From positions 1 to 30,387 of IMG/VR virus record IMGVR_UViG_3300008448_000412: a stretch of DNA of 30,387 bases; one strand, given 5' to 3'. This document shows, one piece after another, positions 5,986 to 16,800 of the stretch (the stretch's first letter is position 1; the number at the start of each line of letters is the position of its first letter). The position numbers and the translations under genes are program-made. The notes beneath the pieces are model-generated. The model saw only the letters and a program-made list of their open reading frames with translations, did no database searches and was not told the DNA's origin. The stretch is from a virus.

Positions 5986-8900
5986 TTAAGCGTAAGTAGC
6001 AGATACTGTGACCCACTGGGTTGCAGTCATACAGATAAATTCTAATGTTCCGCCTGTTGTGATTGTAAATCCTACGTTACTGCCTGCTGAATTTATCTGA
6101 GCACCAATGTTTGGATAAACAGTAAGGTTATTAACACCACCGTTTCGTATAACAATTCGATGTCCAGTTTGCCAGAAAGGAAGTATTACACCTGAACTTA
6201 CAGGCGTTGTTGTAACGTTGTTTACGTCAGCAGTAATAGCCAATGCTGTTCCTTGATTGCTGCCTGTTGCAGTTAGTCCTGTTGCCGTACTAAATGCTAG
6301 GAAATCACCATACTTTCTACGACCTGCCTTGTAGACTCTAGTGTATCTCCAACCGCTAATAAAACTACGTCTTGTTCCAGATGTAAATGAGTAGTTAAAT
6401 AATGCCATTGGGCTAAAATATTTTGTATTAGCTGCAAACTGTCCTACGGCTGTACCAAAGCCTGTGATATATCCTGTATACTTGGTCCAAGTAGTAGACG
6501 CGGCAGTATTACTCATTACCCAGTAACCAAAGCTACCCGGGTTACCTCCAAGACTTGTTCCAGATGCGCTGATGTCAACTGACCCCATATAGTGTCCCGG
6601 CCCTACATATCCAGGATCGTTACGCAGCCATACTTCACAATAAAATATGTCGTTAGTATCAACTGGAATTAATGGAAATCCTGAACCGTAGGCAATAGAT
6701 GCCACACTAGGATTACTGTCAATCTGAATACAATATCCGCCTGGCGCAGTAGTGTCTGCGTTCCAAGTCACGTTTGAAGTATTAAAGAAATTTTGTAATT
6801 CAGTCTGCGTCCATGTTGGATCAATTTCAAATACACATTCGCCTGGACTATAGTGTCCCATTGGATGTCTTTCTGATGTTTGAAAACGTGCATTAGTTCT
6901 TACTAGACCGTTGGCATGTTGACTATATCCGCCAACATACAGATTTTCTACAATGCCTACACCGCCGGCTACAACTATTGCTCCGGTGCTAGTACTGGAC
7001 GACCCTTGATTAAACAATACAGATAGTCTACCACCAGCGCCACTACCTACGTTAATAGTTCCGGTTGATATTCCAGTAAATAAGTTTACAGTACCTGTGG
7101 TCACGTTAGTGGCTAGCGATGCTGTACCTGTAGTTCCGTTACCTCGTATGTTTACAGTTGCATTACCACCAGTGCCACCTACGTTAACTGTAGCAGCATT
7201 ACCGCCTAGGATAATAGTTGATCCACCGCCAGTACCAAAGTTAATTGTTCCTGTAGTTATACTTGTCCATTGATTAACAGTACCTGTGGTCACGTTAGTT
7301 GCCAGTGTTGCAGTACCTGAAACTCCGTTACCGCTGACGTTCAATGTTGCATCACCGTTGGTTGCTCCAACTCTAACCTGGCCGCCAACACCACCAAGGT
7401 TAATTACACTCGAACTTGATCCAACACCAACGTTGACTGTACCTGTGGTTAGTCCAGCAAACATATTAACTGTACCAGTGGTTAAGTCTGTAGTAAAGTT
7501 GATAGCGCCAGATCCGTCTGCTGGACTTCTTACTCTAAATACGTTTCCTGTAATCTGTGCGCCAAGTGAGGCAGTTACCAGTGAAGTACTACTTAATCCA
7601 AAATTAACTGTTTGAGCATTTAATGATATTGTACCCAGTGCACCTGCAACACTACTGCCAAGACTAATATTAGTTATACTATTTGAAATACCGTTTTGTC
7701 CAATTTCTATAGTTTTAGTTGTAGCATTAGTTGTAGCACCAGAACCAAATCTATAAGTACTTGCGCCCGTACTGCTGTTACCTATGTTAATAGTCTGTGC
7801 AGCCGTAGCTGATGATCCTACTGAAATAGCAGTAGCATTAGAACCATAGTTTATAGTACCAGTTACTGATGTAAATTCGTCAACTTGGCCTGTGGTCACA
7901 TTAGTAGTAAGCGTAGCAGTACCGCCTGTGCCGTTGGCTAGTATTGACAATATGTTATTACTAGTATTGGCACCAATGTTAACTGTGGCTGCGGCACTCT
8001 GGTGTCCAATGGCTGCTGTAGCTATACCAGGAAATACAACAGTGGCATTAAGCACATCGCTGCCGTTAATTTTAACAGCTTTACCTGATACTAAATTAAT
8101 ATTTTCACTTGACGACCATGCTAGTACGCCAGCAGTATTATCATACTGCCATGTTTTATTAGCTGTACCAAGGACTGTGATACCACCACCATTAGCACTG
8201 GCATCTGTAGCACCGCTTGAACTAAATGTAGCTGGCCCAGCAGTCTGATGATTAACAGTCATGGTAACCTGTGTAAGGCTGTCAATGCTTTGAATAACAG
8301 CACCTGCGCCAAATGCTCCAGTGCCTGAAGTTACTGTAAAAGTCTGTCCTGGAATTAATCCAACTGTAGATCCGCTGGTAATAGTAACTGTGGCAATTCC
8401 TGTTGCTAGTGTTGCCTGTAAACCTGTTACTGCTACAACGCTGGCTAATTCAATATTCTTATCGTCAACTTGTACTATGCTTGAATTAAAAGTTGTTGTT
8501 GTACCATTAACTGTTAAATTACCGTTAACTGTTAAATTATTTGGAATTGTGACTAAACCTTGGTTACTGATAGAAAGCACGTCTGCCATTGTATTGGCAG
8601 CAGGTCCTGATGAACCTGGAAGTGCAGTTCTAAATACGATAAGTCCTGATCCGCCTGTTCCTGTTCCATTACCTGCGGTAATGATAGTGTCGGCACCAAT
8701 TTGGTTAGTTCCTACGGCCGAACCTGATCTAAATGTTGCAACGCCGCCAGTGCCTGAAGTTGTTGCATTTCCGCCTTGGAATATTGCTGTACCGCCTGCG
8801 CCACTAGTTGAACCACCACTGCCGCCTTGTACTGTAAGAGCTATACCTGGACTGCCAGCGCCTGTTGCGCCTGGACGTACAGTCATTGTACTGTTAGACT

Positions 8901-10857
8901 GTGTTGTTATAGTTGTAGCTGTGGCATTAGCACCTATTGTGATTGTGCTAGCGTTTGCTCTAAATGCTTGAACTGCTGCTGAGCCCGAAGTCATTGTTCT
9001 TAATACAAGGTCAAATGTTTCTGCGCCGGCGGCAATTCCAGTAGAAAGTATTTCAATAGCTGCGCCAGTGGCATTTGTTCCGCCAGCGTTTTCAGCTATA
9101 AACTGAATACCTGTGCCCATACCTGCAGCAGCAGTTCCTGAAGTTGTATGTCTAACTTTTAACGGATAGCTTATGCTGGCATTTGATGCATCATCAATGC
9201 TAACTGTTAATGTATTTGGTGCTGTTATTGTATCTGAATTAAATGTAACAGCATCTGCACTAGCATCGCCTATGGTAGTAGTTCCGTTGACTAATAGATT
9301 ACCCCTGACGGTGACGTTACTGCTTGTACCGCCCATAGAAATAGCAGCAGCTTGTCCAAAATTAATTGTAGTAATGTTAGCATTAAAAATACTAGCAGTA
9401 CCTGTATTAGAACTAGCGATAGCAGGATTGGCGCCGTTCATATTGAACGTTGTACCGTTAGTCATTGTTATAGTTGGATTAGCAACAGTTACAGTACCAG
9501 TGCTAGTTCCAATGTTAATAGAAGTACCGGCGCCAAACGCATTAATTGTTGATGCGTTTGCGTTGAATACACTAGCTGTTCCAGCATTGGTAGTAATAGT
9601 ACCTGTGCCACCTGTGCTGTTGCCTCGAATAGTCAAAATACTGTCGCCACCAGTTGTACCAATATTGACTAGGCCAGCTGCACCACCAATGTTTGTTGTA
9701 CTTGCACCGCCTGTGGCAATGTTTACTGTACCTGTGGTAATACCAGTATAGGCATTAACAATGCCTGTAGTCACATCACTGGTTAAATTAATAGTTCCAC
9801 TAGCAACAGAATTAATTTCAAATATATTACCAGTAGCAGCTGGACCAAATGTTAATGTACTTGCGGCAGCGGCACTGGTAGCAATGTTAACGCCAGTAGC
9901 AACTCCAAAAGCATTAACCGTAGTGCTTTGAGTATTCCAAAGGTTTACTGTGGTTTGTGTACCAACAACAGTGGGATTGCCTATAGTTAATGTACCACTG
10001 TTGGCGCCAACAGCAATAGTTGTTCCAGCCCCAAATAGGTTACCAGTAGTTGATACAGTATTAAAAACGTTAGCGGTGGTAACACCGTTGTTAGTATTAA
10101 TTGTAGCCGTACCAGTTGTAGCATTACCGCTGACTGTTAAAGTGGCGTTACCTGTATTAGATCCAATAACTAACGTGGCAGCGCCCGAACCAACGTTAGT
10201 TGTACTTGCGCCACCTGTGGCAATATTTACAGTACCAGTTGTAATGCCAGTGTATAAATTTAAAGTACCTGTGGTAAGATCTGATGTGATATTAACTGCA
10301 CCACTAGCTGTGCTTGATATTTTAAAAGTATTATTGGTCACAGCAGGACCAACGGTAACGGTTACTGCTCCAGCAGCACTTGTGCCTGCGTTAATACCTG
10401 TGGCTACACCTGCAAAATTTACAGTAGTAGCATTGGTGTTTAATAAATTAAATGTTGTTTGACTAGTAGTAAGGTCACCACCGTTAACTGCTAGGTCTCC
10501 TGTGACCACAGTATTAGCATTGTTTATTGTAGCAGTACCAGTAGCTGCACCAATACTTACAGTTGTTGCGGCGCCACCTACATTTAATGTCGTTGCATTA
10601 GCATTAAAAAGTGTAGCTGTACCAGTTGCTGATGTTGTAATGTCTGCGCCATTAACTGCTAAATCTCCAGTTATTGTTGCTCCACCGCCTACAGATAAAT
10701 CAGTACCTACAAACGCTTTTTTAGCTACTGCTACACCACCTGCTGTGTATACAGATGCGTTAGTGTCTGTTGAACTTGACGCATCTGTTGAACTTAATAC
10801 TTGTGCCTCTTCCGTCACTACGAGGCCGTTCTTTACGACGAAATCTATTGTTGCCAT
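5986..10857 (-). CDS. Giant tail fibre/adhesin with Thr/Gly-rich beta-solenoid repeats and C-terminal receptor-binding-like domain
   Basis: A 1623-residue protein. Residues 1-60 are a Ser/Thr-rich start with a GGVAVAKKAFVGTDL module also found in the 2872-residue protein (GGVGIAKKLYVGTDL). Residues about 60-1300 are a run of Thr/Asn/Gly-rich repeats with alternating hydrophobic positions (TGTVNIATGGAS, ANVFNTVSTTGNLFGAGTTI), as expected for a beta-solenoid shaft. At about 1340-1500 is a non-repetitive region (CVFEIDPTWTQTEL, CEVWLRNDPGY) resembling a carbohydrate-binding jelly roll, followed by a C-terminal module (IVIRNGG...LTVYP...ATQW) typical of fibre tips. The likely role is host recognition. 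GGAGAG lies 9 nt before the ATG, and a late-type AATAAATAC overlaps the stop of the upstream gene. Transmembrane segments and a signal peptide are absent. Domain calls are by eye. Confidence 0.75.
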   Translation of the reverse strand: MATIDFVVKNGLVVTEEAQVLSSTDASSSTDTNASVYTAGGVAVAKKAFVGTDLSVGGGATITGDLAVNGADITTSATGTATLFNANATTLNVGGAATTVSIGAATGTATINNANTVVTGDLAVNGGDLTTSQTTFNLLNTNATTVNFAGVATGINAGTSAAGAVTVTVGPAVTNNTFKISSTASGAVNITSDLTTGTLNLYTGITTGTVNIATGGASTTNVGSGAATLVIGSNTGNATLTVSGNATTGTATINTNNGVTTANVFNTVSTTGNLFGAGTTIAVGANSGTLTIGNPTVVGTQTTVNLWNTQSTTVNAFGVATGVNIATSAAAASTLTFGPAATGNIFEINSVASGTINLTSDVTTGIVNAYTGITTGTVNIATGGASTTNIGGAAGLVNIGTTGGDSILTIRGNSTGGTGTITTNAGTASVFNANASTINAFGAGTSINIGTSTGTVTVANPTITMTNGTTFNMNGANPAIASSNTGTASIFNANITTINFGQAAAISMGGTSSNVTVRGNLLVNGTTTIGDASADAVTFNSDTITAPNTLTVSIDDASNASISYPLKVRHTTSGTAAAGMGTGIQFIAENAGGTNATGAAIEILSTGIAAGAETFDLVLRTMTSGSAAVQAFRANASTITIGANATATTITTQSNSTMTVRPGATGAGSPGIALTVQGGSGGSTSGAGGTAIFQGGNATTSGTGGVATFRSGSAVGTNQIGADTIITAGNGTGTGGSGLIVFRTALPGSSGPAANTMADVLSISNQGLVTIPNNLTVNGNLTVNGTTTTFNSSIVQVDDKNIELASVVAVTGLQATLATGIATVTITSGSTVGLIPGQTFTVTSGTGAFGAGAVIQSIDSLTQVTMTVNHQTAGPATFSSSGATDASANGGGITVLGTANKTWQYDNTAGVLAWSSSENINLVSGKAVKINGSDVLNATVVFPGIATAAIGHQSAAATVNIGANTSNNILSILANGTGGTATLTTNVTTGQVDEFTSVTGTINYGSNATAISVGSSATAAQTINIGNSSTGASTYRFGSGATTNATTKTIEIGQNGISNSITNISLGSSVAGALGTISLNAQTVNFGLSSTSLVTASLGAQITGNVFRVRSPADGSGAINFTTDLTTGTVNMFAGLTTGTVNVGVGSSSSVINLGGVGGQVRVGATNGDATLNVSGNGVSGTATLATNVTTGTVNQWTSITTGTINFGTGGGSTIILGGNAATVNVGGTGGNATVNIRGNGTTGTASLATNVTTGTVNLFTGISTGTINVGSGAGGRLSVLFNQGSSSTSTGAIVVAGGVGIVENLYVGGYSQHANGLVRTNARFQTSERHPMGHYSPGECVFEIDPTWTQTELQNFFNTSNVTWNADTTAPGGYCIQIDSNPSVASIAYGSGFPLIPVDTNDIFYCEVWLRNDPGYVGPGHYMGSVDISASGTSLGGNPGSFGYWVMSNTAASTTWTKYTGYITGFGTAVGQFAANTKYFSPMALFNYSFTSGTRRSFISGWRYTRVYKAGRRKYGDFLAFSTATGLTATGSNQGTALAITADVNNVTTTPVSSGVILPFWQTGHRIVIRNGGVNNLTVYPNIGAQINSAGSNVGFTITTGGTLEFICMTATQWVTVSATYA
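7000..10750 (-). repeat. In-frame coding repeats of the 1623-residue fibre
   Basis: Two scales of repetition are visible. A 63-codon unit near the C-terminal end recurs at the DNA level: 23 nt at 7088-7110 are identical to 7277-7299, exactly 189 bp apart, and the encoded NVTTGTVN motif repeats after 63 residues. A larger unit of about 170 residues repeats between about residues 145 and 470 (ATGIN...GTINYTTD...TGTVNIATGGASTTN). Boundaries are approximate. Confidence 0.75.
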
Positions 10858-10883
10858 TTGGTTTCACTCTCCACCATTATGTT

Positions 10884-10892
10884 GTATTTATT
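10884..10892 (-). promoter_or_regulatory. Late-type promoter for the 1623-residue fibre gene
   Basis: Reads AATAAATAC on the minus strand; the octamer AATAAATA (10885-10892) differs from TATAAATA at one base and the motif matches the plus-strand copy at 2329-2337. It overlaps the stop codon of the 2609-residue gene (10891-10893). With T4 spacing, transcription would begin near 10879, giving a leader of about 21 nt that includes the GGAGAG site. This would give the last fibre gene its own transcript. Confidence 0.5.
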
Positions 10893-13800
10893 AGACGGTA
10901 TTTAAATGTCTTACCACCCTTACTTTAACAGTATTACCTGTTGTTGCCTGCGCACGTAGTTCAACGTTTGCACCGTTAATAGTTGCAGTAAATGTAACTA
11001 AATTATTTCCAGTTCTTATCACAGCATAGTCTGTAATAGTTGCAGTAGTACCGTCGTGTAATATTAATATTTCACTGGTCTGATATTGGTTAACATCTGT
11101 ACCAGCGGTACAAGTCACTGTGAGAGTGTACTTGCCGCTTCTAAAAGTCGCTAATGCAAATGTATCAACTGCTACGGCACTTACACTAGTAACGCCGGTC
11201 GTTTCGCTTGAGCTTATATAATTCTGATTGTTAATATTAACTGTACCAAATCTAATTGTGCTAGTTGTTGCACCAATATTAATTGTACCTGTCACACCAG
11301 TATATAGATTTACAGTACCTGTAGTTACATCAGTTGTATGATTAATAGTTCCAGATGTTGTTCCAGATAGTTTAATTGTATTACCTGTAACTGCACCACC
11401 AAATGTCAATGTACTTGCGCCAGCTGTTGCGTTAGTAGCAACATTGATAGTTCGGGCGCCCGTGCCGCTGTTAGCAAGTGTTAATGTAGTTGCTGAAGCA
11501 AACGCTGCGACCGAAGTTGCGTTGTTATTAAACACGTTTGCTGTCGTCATAGCAGTTTCTAAATTTAAACTAGTTGCTGTACTAGATTCAGCAAGTGTCA
11601 TTCTTGTTACAACAGTTTGTGTGGTATCGCCAGTTGAGCCAGTTGTGCCGCTTTGGAAGTTAATTACACCGCCTGTAGCGTTACCTGTACTCAACCCCGG
11701 ACGAACTGTAAATGCTGCACCTGCAATATTTGTTCCAACCCCGTTTTCGCCTTTGATTACCGCAGACACAGGTGTTGCGCTAGCTTCACTTGAACCAATA
11801 GTCACATTGCGATTTCTGATTACCAATGTAGATTCTCTTACAACAGTACCTGCTTTAGTCAAGTTCGCTGCTGTAACACTTCCATTAGTTTTAATTGTAA
11901 ATGTAGCTGAAGCTGCTCCTGCACTAGTTACTGGCCAAGTACCAATAAGGTCTGGAACTCCAGCACCAGCAAGAGTAATTTGATCTCCTACTTTAATTCC
12001 TAAACTTGTATTAGTATCTGTGAATACTATTGATGTACTTGCAGTTATTGTGCCTGTTGTTGCTGCACTTAAATAAACAGTTGTTCCATTTACGCCAGTT
12101 ACTGTTGTACTGCCAGGAATATTTGCGCTGCCTTGTACTAACATACCGGCACGTACACCAGTAGTTGCTGCAAATACCAATGCAGTTGCTCCAGACGTAA
12201 CTGTTGTTGTTAGTGCCAATGCAGTTGCTCCAACATATACACTTCCAGAACTTAATGTTGTGAGCAATGTAGAACCAGTATTGCTGTAAGTAAATGTAGT
12301 AAGTCCAGTAACAGTTGCACTTATATTTCTTGCATCAAATGTAGAATCTGATCCGCAGACTACTGTAACTGTGTCGCCTGTGGTCAATCCATGATTAGCA
12401 GTGGTTGTAATAGTTGCCACGTTGGAACCATTTCTAGCAATTGAACCAATAGTTAATGTTAGGCCAACATTGACAGTTACGCTAGTAGTTGATGATCCGC
12501 CTGTGGTATAGCTCTTAACATTTGTAGTAAGACTTTCGCTGGCAGAATTTGAACCAATACTTACACTAGTAGCATCGCCGCCAGCATTAAGTACTTTAGA
12601 TCCTGTGTTAAAAACTGCGGCAGCACTAGTGCTAGTAGTTGTAACATATGGGCCTGTTAACGATATACTTCTAGCAAGTGTGAGTCCTGTGCTCCACTGT
12701 GGGGCTGTACCTGAACTGGTCATTACACTATCACTAATACCAATATTCAAAGTGTTAAATGTTGTCGTACCAGAAGCAAACACAGTATCGCCAACTGCAT
12801 AACTTCCTATTCCTGTACCGCCACGATTTACAGGTACTGAACTAGTTAAGTTTGCTGGGTTTAAGAAGTAGGAACTATCTAAATTATCTAGTGTACCAGC
12901 ATCAACTACTCCAGATTTAATATAAACTTCACCTGCATTGATAGCATCTCCAGTACCAACTGCAAACTGAGATAGATTAAATGATGCAGCACCTAACGAT
13001 GAATAACCACCAGCACCACCAGTCTTATCAGCTTTAATAATATCAACTGTGACTGCACCATAGAATGGACTTGAGCCGGACCCTAATATAGTAATTGGGC
13101 TCAGCGCAGCAGCCGCAACACTTTTAACCGCAGTGGCCCAAGTTGAATCACCGCGTAAGAATGTATCAGTATTTGCAGTACCGGATGCAAGGCGTGATGG
13201 GCTAATAATACCAGAAATAATATTACTTGCATCAATGTTGCTAGAAACCAATGAGTTCCAGTTATTTCTATCTGTGCTTGATGTATTAACTGTACCAGTT
13301 ACTTGAACATTTTGTTTGACAAAAGTAAGTGTTCCAGATCCAGCGCCGTCGATGTTTGTAGAATTTGTTACGTTGCCGTTGACACTTAATAGTGCGTCGG
13401 CTCGTAGTTCGTGTAATGTAAAACTATTTGTAGTTACAGATCCAACAAAGAAGCGTGTTTGATCTGGAATTGCTACTGCGCTGACTGTAGGCATATTTAA
13501 ACTTGTTACACGAACAGCATCACCAGTGATTAAACTGTGTGCGGCTGCATAAATTGAATTATCTGTAAGATTTATTGCATATCTTGTTAGGGTATGTGTA
13601 CCAGTTGATGACGCTCCAAATGGAGCAGCAGTCACTGATCCTACATTAAATGTACTACATAATTGAATAGTATCAACGCCAATTACCTTAACGTAATACA
13701 CGTTACCAGTTACTAGTCCGCCCATTGATGGGTTAACTCCAGGACTGTATGTCACAGGATCTCCACTGCTAAATCCGTGTCCAACTAATGTAATTTCGTT

Positions 13801-16800
13801 GGTAAGATAATTTACATCTCCTCCAGAACCTGTAGGCAATGCGTTAAATGAAAACACTGTGCTGTTAGTAGAAGTTATGCTAAATTTAGTAGCGTTATTT
13901 TCTTCAATAAAGTCAGGAGCAGTTGGTGTAGCAACAAACAACTGACCGCCTGTTATTCTTAAATAGGCACGTCGTTCAACAGCGGTTGTAGTAATTTGAA
14001 AACCTGATCCACTGCCTCCCAAATTTGCATTGTTAGCAGATAAATTGCTACCAGCTACATAGCCTGTGCCACCAAAGACTAAATCTATATCAGTGACAGC
14101 GCCTGTGGCACTTACAGTAAGATCTGCTAGTGCTCCTGAACCAGAACCCGTTACATTTGTCAGCGGTACTCGTCGATAAATTCCAGCTACATAACCTGAA
14201 CCCGGAACTAGTGTAAGACTGTTGACCGCAGTAAGAACACCAGCTCGTAGTTCTTGTACTTCACCTTGACTTAATGAGTCAGCGGCAGTGGCCACTGATT
14301 TTACAGTTCCTGATTCTGTAGCAGGAGTAAAGAATGACAACGTAGCAGTATTTGTGCTGGCAACTGTGCTATTACTTGGGAATGTAACTGTAAACGTTCT
14401 TGGATCAACTGCCATGTTCACTGTGGTAATTTTGCTACCTTTTGGAATTGTGCCGCTGGCATCAAATACATAATCTCCCACAGTAATTGTTCCTGTTAGA
14501 GAAGCAGCCGGAACACTACCGGTCATGGTGCCAGCACTTGCTGCACCGTCTAATGTTGCTGTGGCAGTTGTAGTAGCAGACGCAGTAGATGATGCAGTAA
14601 TCTGCGGGTAGTAAAATTCAGTAGATGATGTTACTGTAACAAATGGTGATGCATCATAGGCTGCTGAAACAGCATTAACACGAACTTGGTTACCTGTAAC
14701 AGCACTATGTGAACCAGTAGTTGTGATATATGCATAGTTGTTATAAACAAATGCTTTGCTGATTGTTGCCAAAGTAAATGTCACTGAGCCAGTATTAGGA
14801 ATAATCAAATATTGACTAGTTGTAGCATTTCTTAAAAAGTAGTTAGGACTTTGAGAAGTTTTAGTAGCAAGTGTTGGATACGCACCGGTTGCAGTTGATG
14901 CAATTGTTAGTGTGTTTGCAGCACCGGTTGTAAAATTAACTGTAAAATCTTCGTAAATGCTGGCAACAATAATTGTAGTGGCGCTGCTGGCGTAGTCGCC
15001 TTTTAGGTATCCTGTTGCTCCGGTCACTGCTTGAACTACTAGAGATCCGTCAGTAAATGCAGTACCAAGACTACCACTCAAATTTAATTCGTATTGATGA
15101 AAATTTTCAGTTGCAATATCACCCGCCTGCATGTCGCTTGCAGGAACATTGTCTACCTGTGTTAATCTTGATCCATATCCTGGAGAAATAAAACTTGTAA
15201 AGTTTCTTTGTGTCGGAATAAGATCACTGTTGATCTGACCATTACTGTTTAATTGAACAATTGAGCCTGGAATAGCGGCTGTGGTCACAGTCTTGTCAAT
15301 AAATGAACCTAGTCTATTATTAGCATAACTCCACATTGCTAACTGTGTGCTTAATCTAGCATCACTAGGGCCGCCAACTTCGTTTTCACCTAGGTCAACG
15401 TCTGTAGAAATTCCAGTAATTTCAATATTACTCAATGCTAGTCGCAACACATCGAGTGTGTCAACTGTAACTTTATTACGGAAAGTAATATTACCAGTTC
15501 TGTTAAACGCTGTAATAAAGTCACCAACTTTAAAGTCACCTAATTCGTTAGTGCCAGATGAGTAAACTCGACCAGCATTTTCTCTATATTGCTCATATCT
15601 ACTTTGAGTTTGTCCACCGTTCTGTGGTAGAGCGTTATAGTCTATACCAGAACCTGCATATTCCCAAGTATGTCCTGAACTGTTTGTAATACTAGGACGG
15701 TGGAAGTGAACTTTCTTTCCAGGTAATGTTCCTGTTCCAGTAAATGCTCCACCTGTGACTGTTGGTATAACACTAAACCTTGATCCATATAAATCAAATC
15801 TACGTGATGCTGATGTAAGTGCTATGCTTACAACTGTTGCATTAATTTTTGTAATTGATCCTGTACTTAAGAAAACGTTTCTTACAGACGCACTGTTGAT
15901 AGTAACTTCATTGACACAGACAGTTAATGTATAAGTGGCTGCATCATAGCTATAAACATAGGCAGCATTTGGAAGTCCGTTGCTTACACCTTCTAGAACG
16001 TCACTGGCTGTAAATGAATATACGCCTGGTGTAAGAACAATATCTTGGAAAACATTGTGTGAATCTAATCTTTCGTTGACTACTACTTGGTAATCTTGTT
16101 TACGGAATTTGTGTGTTCCCGAACTCACAGAAAGAATTCTTACATTTCGTGACAGACTATCATCATAGCAGAGAGTAAAACTGTTAGCATCAATATATTT
16201 TACAAAATAAGTATCACCATTAAACAATCCACCAATGTCAGTATTTCCTTCACTGCTGTAGATTATTTCTGCACCGTTAAGAAATCCATGCGTGTTAATA
16301 GTAAATATACCGCCAGAGGGTGCTTGACCAGTTGTCACAGCAGTGGCTGCATTAAATGACACTTCAAGGAATGCTGGTAGTGTAGTTTTATAACTGTCTG
16401 TTAGGTCTGTACCAATGCCGTTAAGGCTTGCATATGTGCTGACCTGTGTTTTAACTGTTGCGGTGTTAGTTACTAGCGTATTATTTTTAACAATTAAGTC
16501 ACCGTCAGAAACCCAAACTGTGCTAGGTGCGATATCGGCAACAGGTATTCCTGTATTAATTGTATCATAGATATCTTGTATTCTATCTTGAGCAAACACA
16601 GCGGCACCGCTAGAACCAGCAGTACCACTGATGTCTTGTGTTTGACCATTGCCTGCTGAAGGTGTAATGCTTACAGCTTGTGCAACATCATCAACAATAG
16701 ATTTAAGATAAGCATAGGCTGCTAGTATAGCTGTTTTTTGCGATCCTGATAATGTAAATCCAACGGAATTTCTTCCTGCTACCACCGACTCAAGGTTACC

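Noticed and set aside
7000-10750. CRISPR-like array from regular short repeats
   Set aside because: Repeats are in frame, imperfect and continuous coding sequence, without unique spacers.
7286-10894. Several plus-strand open frames (66-216 residues) opposite the 1623-residue gene
   Set aside because: They are Val/Pro/Leu-rich shadows of the repetitive Thr/Asn/Gly codons on the minus strand, with no ribosome binding sites or domain features.
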